In this document: piece after piece, positions 11,253-23,312 of the stretch
Layout: every line of letters begins with the position of its first letter
Numbering within the stretch: the first letter of the stretch is position 1
Source of the DNA: Gerris lacustris
Lineage: Eukaryota; Arthropoda; Insecta; Hemiptera; Gerridae
Assembly (NCBI GenBank): GCA_951217055.1
Contig: OX578278.1
Coordinates: forward strand, 39,281,115 to 39,345,114
Direction of reading: 5' to 3'
Length of the DNA: 64,000 bases
Made by a program: the position numbers and the translations under genes
Notes under the pieces: model-generated
The model's database searches: none
Seen by the model: the letters and a program-made list of their open reading frames with translations, nothing else
What the model was told of the DNA's origin: nothing

Positions 11253-11700
11253 GAAACATACGACGCGCGAAATATTCCTTAAAACCAGTTGTTTGTTTTA
11301 TGACACAGAATAACTGATTTTTTCGTTGATTTCTTAAAAAAATCGAGGGGAGCAAAAGACATAATTTTTAAGGACACATGGCGCAAAGATAAATTTGTAC
11401 AAAATCTAAACCAAATGTAATTGTGCTCCGGGCGTCCTCCCCTTTATTTTTGACTCCACATGACGCATTTCCGTTTAAACAATTTTTCAACCTCTTGTTT
11501 TTTAACAAGAGGTTTCAAATATTTGTGTCAGAAATTTTCGGAGATTAGGTAAAACAGGAAACATAGGAAACTGTAAGGCTCCTCGTTTTTCCTACGGACC
11601 CTAAAAATATCCTTAAATGATTTAGCATAAGGATGTGCGTAATATCTCTCTTGTGGGAATTAAAATCAGGAAACTTTTAGTTCTTAAATATTATATTCCA
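11095..11700. repeat. Dispersed repeat family, copy 1 (with T32 run)
   Basis: A T-run of about 32 at 11219-11250 is followed by sequence that recurs at 34195-34640: shared words include GGGCGTCCT, CATTTCCGTT and ACGGACCCTAAAAA. The same family continues at 34.6-35.05 kb into a segment with a tRNA B-box-like motif. The class is unknown; no protein domain is present. Confidence 0.6.
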
Positions 11701-11709
11701 AAAAAGAAC

Positions 11710-12195
11710 AAAAAACTTCCTAACCTTTAAGATATACGCTTACCCATAAATATATTATTAAACGTCAGTGCTAGTAGTGGCGTGTTATTTATGAGTTACC
11801 TTGTTAAAAGGAAGGTAAACCGTGTTGGTGGTTGTACAAGAATATTTTGATAATGTTTTCGGGGCTAATTTTCCAGGCCCTCTTCAAGGCTGATCAGATT
11901 TTATCGATCCCCTCTCCCTTCACCCCCGGATGGCTTTGTGTTGATAAGGACCCCTCTCGAGTTATATCATGTAATAGATTGGGGAAAAAGGTTTCATCCT
12001 CTTATCACTATCCTGTAACGAGAGATATCACTAACAAAAACACACTAACTCCTATTTACATAACAAAAGCTTAGTAGATAACTTTGTATCCTATAAACAA
12101 AATACATATTTATACGGTAGAGTTAATAAAGGCACAGATCAAGGAAATGTCGGATGAATTTATTAAAATATAAATACTTATATCATATTTTATAA

Positions 12196-12196
<1 letters not shown>
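11710..12196. other. Intergenic, nothing recognised
   Basis: AT-rich with a short open frame at 11832-12074 that has no recognisable features. Confidence 0.35.

Positions 12197-12273
<77 letters not shown>
12197..12273. repeat. (TA)n array
   Basis: About 76 bp of pure TA dinucleotide directly upstream of the Helitron-like element. Confidence 0.95.
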
Positions 12274-12276
<3 letters not shown>

Positions 12277-12277
<1 letters not shown>

Positions 12278-13011
12278 CCAAATACCACTCACTGACTGAC
12301 TGACACATTACGAGTCACGATATCTCTGAAACCACTGGACCTATGACCATGAAATTTTGTACGTATGTTCCTCTTACCTCTTAGGTGCTCGCTAAGAAAT
12401 ATTTTTTAAAATCTGCCATCTTGATTCAAGGTGGCGGCCATTTATAAACAGAATTCAACAAAACGATATCTCCGGAACCAATTGCACTAGAACCTTGAAA
12501 TTTAGAAGTTACCTTCCTTTTATGAAATTAGTAACTTTTGATAAATGGTTTACCAATCGGGCATTTTGATTAAAGATGGCGGCCATATACATATATAAAT
12601 ATGTTCTTTATACAAATCTGTTGAAAATTTGCACACTTGACCTTCAAAGCAAGGGGAAAATCAATGTCTACATGAATTTTCGAAATTTAAATTTTGGTAC
12701 ACCGGGGTACGGGGTACAAGTAATGAATACGGGGCCAAAGTAATGAATACCCTTCATGATGCATTTCGTTGAAAAGCTCTTTAAGAGTACAGTAATTGTT
12801 GTTATGTACAGTTTTGTCATATTTTCATATAGGAGGGGGTTAAATTTAGGATATTGCAAATTATCTTATCAGAGAGGAGGGGGAAACAAATGGGAGGGAT
12901 AGAATCTAGATATTCTCTCATAGTAAAATATTTTAAATTTTTCTCGACAGTAATTTATAAACTTATCAAATTAAAATAACACTCCGTAGTGAAGCACGGG
13001 TATCCAGCTAG
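12277..13011 (+). mobile_element. Helitron-like non-autonomous element (735 bp)
   Basis: The 5' end begins TC (TCCAAATACCACTCACTG) after an A. The 3' end has a short hairpin (CCGT at 12984-12987 pairing with ACGG at 12996-12999), seven bases, then CTAG at 13008-13011, followed by T. TC...hairpin-CTAG inserted between A and T without target duplication is the Helitron signature. The interior is non-coding and contains repeated 'ATGGCGGCCAT' words. A related internal segment (TTTAAGAGTACAGTAAT) recurs at about 48660. Confidence 0.55.
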
Positions 13012-15284
<2,273 letters not shown>

Positions 15285-15602
15285 ATTAACAATGTAATAC
15301 CGTGTTTTTGCACACTGCAATAAGGTACACAATTTGTGATAGTGAGAGACACCAAGGGATGTGCCACTCGAAAATGGCACATAGGAACTGTTCCAACATC
15401 AGACTTACGTCATCAAGATGTTGGCTCGGCATTACGCTATGTCTTGCATAGTTTCGTCGCGTCCGACTCATCAGGGGCCCGACGATGCACACCCAACTCT
15501 GGACCTATACCAGATCAAGAAGATCAGATACGGGACTTATCAGAGACGAGCGTGCTCTCACACCGCCATTCTTGCTTGGCTGGCAAAACACATTAACAAT
15601 GT
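15285..15602 (+). mobile_element. SINE-like unit with 11-bp target duplication, copy 1
   Basis: A 296-bp unit (15296-15591) flanked by the direct repeat ATTAACAATGT at 15285-15295 and 15592-15602. It starts AATACCGTGTTT and ends GGCTGGCAAAACAC. The same unit occurs at 62657-62950 and, partly, at 62962-63075. There is no poly-A tail, no obvious tRNA cloverleaf and no coding frame conserved between copies. The long, variable target duplication points to LINE-dependent retrotransposition; the origin of the unit is unknown. Confidence 0.7.
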
Positions 15603-16882
15603 TTCTAGCAGTCTTTATCTCCTCAGTAAATAATAAAGGAATTTAACTCCTCACTTTTGCAGTAAAAATATATTTGACTTCACTCTCTTTGTGTCATTCT
15701 TAAGCTTAATAATATCAGAAATTGGAAAACTGATATATTATCTTATTGAGTATTGGTATTTTACTCTTAAAAAATGATGGAAATCTCGTCAACTAGAGTT
15801 TACAGTCACGCAATTCTTTGAAATTTTTCTATTGAAGACGGCTTAAAATCAAATTGATGGTAAGACCAATTGTTATTTTGTACTGAATGTATGTAAAGTA
15901 CCTTCAGTTTTCAAAAACATTATAATAAGTGAACATTTTATCCTTTTATTTCCTATTTTTCTCTATAATAGACAGTAATTTCTTAAACTGTTAAGTGGAT
16001 TTTCTCTGGCTCTCAAGAGTTTGAAAAAACAACAGCATCTGAACTAGAATGAAAAGAGAGTCAAAAAAACATGTTTTAAATTTGTCCCGAAGATAAAAAA
16101 AAAAAAGTTGGAAAATTGAGGAGGAAAGTGTGGGAGCGAGCTTAGCCAAGCCGAGACCTTGTTTATCACTTCCAATAAACTTAGTTTGGTAAAGCCCCCG
16201 GACTTACTACACACTGGTATAACTTCACTCTGCAAATATACATTCAGTACACTTTCATCTATCTCTGTGTTAGTTAGATCCTTTTTTTTCTTTAAACGGG
16301 TTTAATTCAAGTGATACCGCATGTGAATGTATGAGTGTGGGAGTCTAACAGTATTACCAACTTTTAATACGTTTAGAATCTCCAGTTTATTAGCGAGTGT
16401 ATTTAATAATACTCAAAATTCTGTAACAAATTTATACTCTAACATGAACCAGATAAAAAAGTGCATGTGAATTTATTATCATTTATTAAATATTAGCTCT
16501 TTACATCCTCTTCAAGGTTACAATTTAGTTTTTGCCGATTGTGTAAAACTAAATACAGATTTTAAAATATTTTATTGAACAACAACTAAACGGGGGAGCC
16601 CTAGGGAACCACAGCATTCCACATTAAATATAATGTTTGTTACGTTATCTACAGTCACAATGAAATATATATTTACCATTTACTTGCTATTTAAAGTGAT
16701 TATTTTCATGTCAGTTAAGGTTATTTTATAAATTTCAAACCAATGCACATGCGCAGTCCATCGCCACTATCTGTTTGCAGTCGGATAAAGTAACTATTCC
16801 ATATCACTCTAGTACAGATAACCTTCCTCGAAGATTATAATGTGTTCTTTTGAAGAATTTCCACTGTGTTGTTCTCATTGTT
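15603..16882. other. Intergenic, nothing recognised
   Basis: AT-rich non-coding sequence; short open frames carry no signal. Confidence 0.35.
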
Positions 16883-17322
16883 TTAAGCCGCGTTTACACG
16901 TTCCAAGTTGACTTGGACCAAATCAGTTTTGACTCTATTTTGACGCTACTTGGATCGTGTAAACAGGTTATCAAAGTCAACTTGGACATCCAAGTTGAGT
17001 TGGGCGTTATTTGATCTAAGAAGACTTGGATGGCGTCAACCATATGATTATGACAAGAAAACTGTCAAAAATGAGAAAATACGTGAAAAGTTGTGACGGA
17101 TTTGTTTATAAGAAAGTTATTGACAGCTTTCATTTCTTTTAAATTTTTATTTTTATTCCTTTGCTTCTAAATTATTTTTTTGACAAGTTCCCCTACTTGG
17201 ACCAAGTATATATACTTGGATCGTACAAACACTGTATCAAAAATTCATTTTTACTTTGACCAGGTGGATTTGATCAAAGTTACTTGGTCCAAGTCAACTT
17301 GGATCGTGTAAACACGGCTTTA
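16883..17322. mobile_element. MITE A with TTA target duplication (434 bp)
   Basis: Element 16886-17319 has inverted termini AGCCGCGTTTACACG / CGTGTAAACACGGCT, continuing into the words CAAGTTGACTTGGA and TCCAAGTCAACTTGGA. It is flanked by TTA at 16883-16885 and 17320-17322. No coding capacity. A 3-bp TTA duplication is characteristic of PIF/Harbinger elements. Close relatives are at 26000-26205 (right half) and 26209-26701. Confidence 0.85.
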
Positions 17323-17523
17323 GTTTTGAAATCTTCCGCAATTTACAAATTATAAATTTCAAGAAAATGTCAGTAATTTCGAAATGAACATGAGAGGTTT
17401 TGAGATAAACATTAAAATTCAAAGTTTTTTAGATAGTATTCATACAACGGAAAGATTAAATTTTTAATTTAAATCAAATTATAATTATTATTAACTACGG
17501 GAGACATACAGAGAAAAGTAGAC

Positions 17524-17598
17524 TCCAGCACCGGGATTCGAACCACAGGCCTCCTATATATCCAGTACAGGCGCTCTGCTCAACTGAGCTATACTGGA
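17524..17598 (-). pseudogene. tRNA-like sequence, left arm of palindrome
   Basis: The 75-nt minus-strand sequence folds as a partial cloverleaf: acceptor TCCAGTA/TGCTGGA (seven pairs with one G-U), D stem GCTC/GAGC with an AGTTGAGCA loop, an anticodon stem CCTGT/ATAGG, and GTTCGAAT in the T loop. The T stem is badly paired (TGTGG against CCCGG) and the anticodon loop is irregular (about nine bases), so it is not a normal functional tRNA. A-box- and B-box-like sequences are present and could drive Pol III transcription. Confidence 0.6.
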
Positions 17599-17984
17599 GA
17601 ATGATTTTCTCTGTCGTTACTGATACCTAGACCCAAATCCAAGCTTTCAATTTTTCTACAAGTCTAGCAAGCCAATATTTACGGCAATAGAACTAGACCA
17701 AGAATTAACGCTTATAATTATAAAGTACTCAGTTAGTACCTGTACCTAGTACCATCAATTAGAAATTCAAATTTTTATAAAACTATGAATACTACCTAAA
17801 AAAAAAAACTTAAAAAATTTGAATTTCTAATTGATTGTCCTAGGTACAGGTACTAATTGAGTACTTTATAATTATAAGCGTTAATTCTCGGTCAAGTTCT
17901 ATTGCCGTAAATATTGGCTTGCTAGAGAAATTGAAAGCTTGGATTCGGGACTATAAGTATCGGTAACGACAGAGAAAATTATTC

Positions 17985-18051
17985 TCCAGTATAGCTCAGT
18001 TGGTCTGTACTGGATATATAGGAGGCCCGTGGTTCGAATTCCGGTGCTGGA
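17985..18051 (+). pseudogene. tRNA-like sequence, right arm of palindrome
   Basis: Mirror copy of 17524-17598 on the plus strand, 67 nt. Eight bases of the D-arm and following region are missing, so it cannot form a cloverleaf. The acceptor ends (TCCAGTA, TGCTGGA) and GGTTCGAATTCC are kept. Confidence 0.6.
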
Positions 18052-18135
18052 GTCTATTTTTCTCTGTATGTCTCCCGTAGTTAATAATAATTTTAATTTG
18101 ATTCAAATTAAAAGATAAACATTGAGTGATTTCCA

Positions 18136-19024
18136 GATAAGCAGATTTTAGACTAAATTGAGGGCCATAATATAAAGTATGGTACATAATACGTGGATAA
18201 ACAACATTGTATAGGCTCGTGGCGAATTACTCGGCTTCGTCTCACACACGCCGATAGAAATGCTATATTACACACTTATTACGTATTGGGCTGTGATATT
18301 AATTTTTAAGTTGTTGTGTAAAGTATAAATTCTCCAGCTATGGTTAACCTTTCTTGGTAAAGTCCTAAAGTACCCCCTACCTTCTCGTAGACACTAAGTC
18401 CCTATCTGTTTACATAGCCCCCTTCTAATTTCCTCACTGTTTACACAGCCAATATAGCCCTACCCCCCTCCCATCCTGAGGTCTTTTCCTTCTATTCTTT
18501 ACAGTCTTGTGTTGTTTCGGTTAAGGACAGACCCCCTCTCTGCCCATTACAAAGTTTAGCTTCATAACGAGACTCTATATATCGATTCTTATAGGGATGG
18601 AGAAAACCCCGATTCCTTTATATCGATAGGCAAACATATTGACGCTGCTAAACCATTGCAATACATTTTTTTTATTATTATTACTTACAGAATACTGTAC
18701 AGACTAAAAGAATAAAGAGCACCTAAATACAACCTAACAGTCCCTATTTAACCTAATTATGTTTACTAAATAATAATTAAAGAGTAAAATTTATCTTTTG
18801 ATATTTATTAGTCAAACTTCAAAGTTAATATCTAAACAGATCGAAATAGAGTTTTAAAAATATTTATTTTTGCTGAATAATTTAATCAGTTTATATTTAT
18901 CTGTCAAACTGCAAAAGCTAAAACTGTAAATGAATTAACTGTTTGCTTCTCCAATGAGTGATATTTACTCATCAATTTATTAAATTTTAAAAAAAAGTCT
19001 TACAAAAAGTACTTGTATTAAAAA
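18136..19024. other. Intergenic, nothing recognised
   Basis: Includes a C/T-rich part at 18360-18540. No coding signal. Confidence 0.35.
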
Positions 19025-19030
19025 GTAAAA

Positions 19031-19070
19031 ATAACCGTTTTTGGCTGCATAATATAGCCATCTTCACAGT
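19031..19070 (-). repeat. Candidate Penelope-like terminal motif
   Basis: On the minus strand a GAAGATGGCT...AGCCAAAAACGG arrangement (stem TGGCT/AGCCA) resembles the short stem plus A-rich/GAAAC motif often found at Penelope-like element ends. No RT sequence is adjacent. Low confidence. Confidence 0.25.
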
Positions 19071-20120
19071 AACAAGGTATAAAAGTGAATGGGCGATTTT
19101 CTGTTAAAATATTATGGATTAGCTTATCCCGCTCACTATTATACAAACTTCAGAATCTGAATGTGGTCAATATGTGATTGAAACTGGTTATTTGTTACTT
19201 TTTATAGCGAATACTTTGTGTGAAGACAACAATTGTGCGAGTGCTGCAAGTAATGTTTTCTAAGCGAGTCGTAGATTGGGCAGATAAATAGGAAATGAGT
19301 TAGATCTTAATTTTGCTGTAAGTTGCATAATATCGAACATAGTAGAGTGGAATCCATTTCATATTTGTAGCCTTTATAGTAAATTCGGATCTTTTTTGTG
19401 TGGCTTATTCGTAATTGGCTAACGACTCTCAGTTTATGAATATACATTCTTCGCTCAATATAATCCTCGCCAACACCTAATAAACTTAGTCACCTGTACA
19501 GAGGGCTGTATGAGGATGCTAGAGTAGATTCTACGTCCATAGATAGGCAGTCTCAGGACCACGAGTATAGGGAGTTTTTAAAAAGATTTTGGTGAGCTTG
19601 AATGTGTTCTGATCTGGATCTAGATTCTCTATTCCTACCTTCACGAGGTGTTGATTTAATTGGCTAAACAAGTTGAAGCTGACTTTGTTGATCCACTTTC
19701 TATCCAACTTTACTAATGCAGACAAACATAGGCACGGTATACTTGTTTGAGGCTGTTCTAGTGTCCTCTTCAGCCAGTTGAGTGCCCTTTTAATAACATC
19801 GACACTTAAAGGTTCAATCCCTTGTTCAAGCCTTACAAAGTGATTAGGGGTGTTTCACAGCCAATATTAGTCAAACTACACAAGTTAATATTTTAAACAG
19901 ATCAAAATCATCCAGGTATTATCAGTGAAGTGATATCTTTCCAAAAATTACCATTAAAGGAGCATTAACACACTTTAACGAGTTCGATTATAACGTTATT
20001 TATAGTCAATTTTGCTAATAACACTTTAAATTTTCTCTTTAGTACATTATAAGTGGTCAGCATTTATTATTTAACAGTTGCAAGCACTTTAATTGACAGG
20101 AATTTACATAATTCCAAGCG
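19071..20120. other. Intergenic, nothing recognised
   Basis: AT-rich; a short open frame at 19531-19725 has no recognisable feature. Confidence 0.35.
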
Positions 20121-20400
20121 TGCTCTCCCCATTACCAATGTAAAATGAATTTTACATTTAAAATTTGGGAGCGCTGCCCACCAAAAGAAAAACGTTCTTG
20201 AAAAAAACTATTTTGATTAAAAATGTTTAAAATGTAGTCCTATTTTATAAAAAAAAATATTATTATTTAACCAAATAAGTTGTTTTCCTGTGAAAGATCA
20301 CATTTATGAGAAAATAACTTTAATTGTCATTGATAAAAGGCCGGGTTCGATTTCCAGGCGGGTAGGAATTATTTTAAATGTTAATTTTGGTAAAAAGTTA
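20121..20400 (+). repeat. B-box-bearing dispersed repeat, copy 1
   Basis: Contains GGGAGCGCTGCCC and, at 20343-20355, GGGTTCGATTTCC (a tRNA B-box-like motif). The same order (GGGGGCGCTACC, then GGGTTCGATTCCC) recurs at 34826-35010, with a weaker relative near 43075. This could be the tail of a tRNA-derived SINE or of a larger repeat. Confidence 0.5.
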
Positions 20401-20983
20401 TAATTAAAATGAAACTACGAACACCCCCCCCCCCCCCAAAAAAAACGAATGGAAAGGAGTAACACCGAAAGAAGTAATTATTATGTATTCGTACATAGTT
20501 TAGTTCGAGTAATTTTTTTTTTTTTTTTATTGTTAAAAGAAGATAACCCTTTCTTTCTTTTTATTAGGGAAATTTTCAGATTACCCTTCTTTTTTTGAAT
20601 GGAGATGGTTATGAGTTATGTTAGACTACTTTTATCAGGTAAGATATTTGTGTTATCACAGCTTGGTTTTGCTTGTAAAGTATAAGAGATAAGTCCGTGT
20701 TTGTTATACTCGGAGTTAATTTCCTATTCTGTAGTTAAGGTTGTTTTTTTCATCCATCATACTGTTAATTAGTGAGCAATTAATCACTGTTGGGAAGTTG
20801 TTTATCTTGTAGATGCTGCGTGCTTCCTCCCCATCCTTCGCAGTTTTACATTACAGATCCTTTTACTACTCCAATCTTCTACTTCAGTTCACTTCACTTC
20901 GTTAGTAAGGGGGAAAAAAAAGAAAAGCATCCCCTTCTTACATTTCAACAACTTCCATTAACACAAATAAGTAATCTCTGTAA
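20400..20983. other. Intergenic, C14 and T-runs
   Basis: A C-run at 20424-20437 and a T-run near 20514-20528. A short open frame at 20790-21062 ends in low-complexity lysine-rich sequence and is not convincing. Confidence 0.35.
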
Positions 20984-21330
20984 TTCAAAAGAAAAGAAGA
21001 AAAAAAGGAAGAGAATTAAAAGAAAAAGAAAATTAAAAAGAAGGAAAACTAAGGAAATTTAAATAAGAAAAAATAACAGTAATCAAAAGATGAGGAGAAA
21101 TTTAAAAAAAAAATAAGAAAAAGGAAATTAAAAAAAAAAGATAATAACAGTAATCAAAAGAAGAGAAGAAAATTAAAAAAAAAAAAAAAAAAAAAAAAAT
21201 AGGAAAAAGTTAAATTTAAAAAATAAGAGAAATGCAGTAATCAAAAGAAGAGATGAAAATTTAAGAAGAAGGAAATTTACATAAAAAAGAGAATAACAGT
21301 AATCAAAATAAGAGGAGAAAATTTACAAAA
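20984..21330. repeat. Purine-rich degenerate tandem repeat
   Basis: The word CAGTAATCAAAAGA recurs at 21077, 21148, 21235 and 21297 (spacings 71, 87, 62), separated by A/G-rich tracts with poly-A runs. The strand is almost pure purine for over 300 bp. Confidence 0.75.
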
Positions 21331-21344
21331 TAACTTAAGAATAC

Positions 21345-21865
21345 ATTTTTCCAAAACGTCAGTAAATAAACCATAATATTTATTTTTACTTTTGACTGAT
21401 CCACGCTATCCTCAAATTTTATTTTAAAAATAATTCAACTCCGAAGGTAACAAACTCCGATTCTCTCGCTATTTACAACTGTCGTTATTTTCTCAGAAAC
21501 TATTCCTGGAAAGTGTAGAAGAATGATGTAGCTAGTTCAATTACCGAACTACTTCAGTCTTTAATTCTGGCGTAATGGTAGACGATAATTCAAAAAGAAG
21601 CAGGTAGCTTATAGGTCTTCAATATTATATACCTCAGAAATTTAAAAAGAGAAGACTTAAAGAGACCGTAACCGTAACAGAATCTTCTGAGACATGTTCA
21701 ATAGTTGGATAGTAGTGGCGAGGACGAATGACTTGTTCGAACCTAGCAATTAAACCTATTAAAAAAAAAAATGAAATATATTTAAAATATAATATTAAAG
21801 AACACTGATCTCCAATTGACGGTTATTTTGCAATATACACTCCACAACCGTAAATGTTATAATAA
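21345..21865. other. Intergenic, nothing recognised
   Basis: AT-rich; no coding signal. Confidence 0.35.
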
Positions 21866-21869
21866 CCTT

Positions 21870-22430
21870 CAGTCTTTCTTAGGTCTATAGGGTATTAATA
21901 AATTTTATTGCTACTCCATGTTTGGCTATATTTCACCTCCTTTGAGGCATCCTCAGGCCTAAAAGAAGATTTTAAATTTATTTATCTACATCATCATTCA
22001 CATTAACAAATATTTTCATAAACACTTTGTATTATTACTTCAATCCAACATAATTTAACATATATTTTTGTGACTTAACTTATACCATAATTATATGTAA
22101 AACTATACACTAACCTTTATTAATCCTTCTATTATATTATAATATACATTTTTCTTTGAAAATCTAACTACCAGTTATTCAACCGTGCGTCGTGCGTCTA
22201 CCTACAATTACATTAATTTGTCTGTTAAAATTTTTTAATATTGAACTATAATTTAAAAAGTATTTACCTTCTCATTTATTCCAATTTATCTTTTAAAACA
22301 TGGTAACTTACACATTTCCTCTTTTCATGATCCGCACTGTTATCTATTCAAAGGAGGTGAAATATAGCCAAACATGGAGTAGCAATAAAATTTATTAATA
22401 CCATATAGACCTAAGAAAGACTGAAGAATA
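21870..22430. repeat. Inverted repeat with Penelope-like terminal motif
   Basis: Segment 21870-21945 (minus) and 22346-22428 (plus) are nearly identical inverted copies sharing GGAGGTGAAATATAGCC and CATGGAGTAGCAATAAAATT. In the left copy, read on the minus strand, CTGAGGA-TGCCTC-loop-GAGGT-GAAA forms the layout of a hammerhead-like core, as reported at Penelope-like element termini. Stem III is not convincing, so ribozyme activity is not claimed. The right copy lacks the CTGAGGA half. Confidence 0.55.
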
Positions 22431-22877
22431 AATTAGATTAAAGGGTAATACACTACGAATATGTTATAATAACCATAACAATAATATTATTCATAAAGCT
22501 GCCCCTCCCTCAACTCAAAACAATTGTTCCCTAATTGAAAAAGACAACATCTTTGGAGAAATTGAAATTTGAATTATTCTATTGTCTTCTTAAAGTCATA
22601 CTCTTCTCTCAATCCTGCATATTTGCCTGTAAGTGTTACCCTTCTAATCCTTAGAAAGAACTTAGGATGTGGTCTATTATTTGAAGAAGCATTATTTCAA
22701 ACCTCGTCTCTGGTGTCCATTCAATACTTTACATATTTCCATTCATCTTTACAAATTTCCTCAGCCATCCTTTTCTTTTTTCGTTTACGCATCTCTTTAA
22801 ATTGATGATCCATGTTAAGGCCTTCAGCTATGGTCTTAGCTTCAGTAACTGCATCTCTTGCATTATTTTTCTTACTT

Positions 22878-23312
22878 ACAAGTGGAAAAAAGATATCACA
22901 ATTACTCAATCAGTTCTCCACATTAACCACCTTAGGCGGCTTTCACACTGCGTGCGAGACCGAGCGAGGCCGATTTCGCTTGAGAAACAAACACATCTAT
23001 TAGCATGGGGCTATTCACATTAAACGCCGAGCGAGACCGAGTGTTTTTGTAAGCTAAGCGTTTTCAGCCGCCGAAAACGCATTGTAAACGGTTGTATGAG
23101 GACTGGTAGATACTCGGCCGATCGGCTTCAATCTCGCGCGCAATGTGAATACAAAAACTCTCGGCCCGGCCTCGCGGTCGCTCGGTCTTGCTCGGTCTCG
23201 CCCGCAGTGTGAAAGCCGCCTTATACAGGAGGAAACTATTTTCCCTGGTCTCCTCCTGTATAAGGCGGTTAATGTGGAAAACTGATTGAGCAATTGTGAT
23301 ATCATTTTTTCT
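22878..23312. repeat. Inverted flank duplication around MITE B
   Basis: The 50 bp before the MITE (GATATCACAATTACTCAATC...) reappears as a reverse complement at 23263-23312 beyond it. A further small palindrome (TACAGGAGGA / TCCTCCTGTA) lies at 23224-23262. The right-hand copy is in the orientation of the hAT coding strand and the left-hand copy is inverted. Confidence 0.8.
22932..23223. mobile_element. MITE B with TTA target duplication (286 bp)
   Basis: Element 22935-23220 has inverted termini GGCGGCTTTCACACTGCG / CGCAGTGTGAAAGCCGCC, flanked by TTA (22932-22934, 23221-23223). The arms continue with GAGACCGAGCGAG-type sequence and the interior is GC-rich relative to its surroundings. It is non-coding and lies within the hAT remnant. 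Confidence 0.85.

Larger units (their letters stand above)
17461..18114. mobile_element. Large palindromic element with a tRNA-like sequence in each arm
   Basis: Left arm 17461-17780 is an imperfect reverse complement of right arm 17810-18114, with a spacer of about 29 bp. Outer ends carry TAATTATTATTAACTACGGG. Each arm holds a tRNA-like sequence oriented toward the outside. Inner parts share AAGCGTTAATTC, ATTGCCGTAAATATTGGC and similar words. A deleted copy is at 1505-1676. No coding sequence. It could be a MITE or foldback that captured a tRNA, or two head-to-head SINE copies. Confidence 0.85.

Noticed and set aside
17524..17598. Functional tRNA gene
   Set aside because: The T stem is mispaired and the anticodon loop has the wrong size; it is embedded in a repeat with a mirrored, shortened copy.
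21925..21960. Active hammerhead ribozyme
   Set aside because: The conserved core order is present but I could not find a convincing stem III or cleavage triplet; kept only as a candidate motif.
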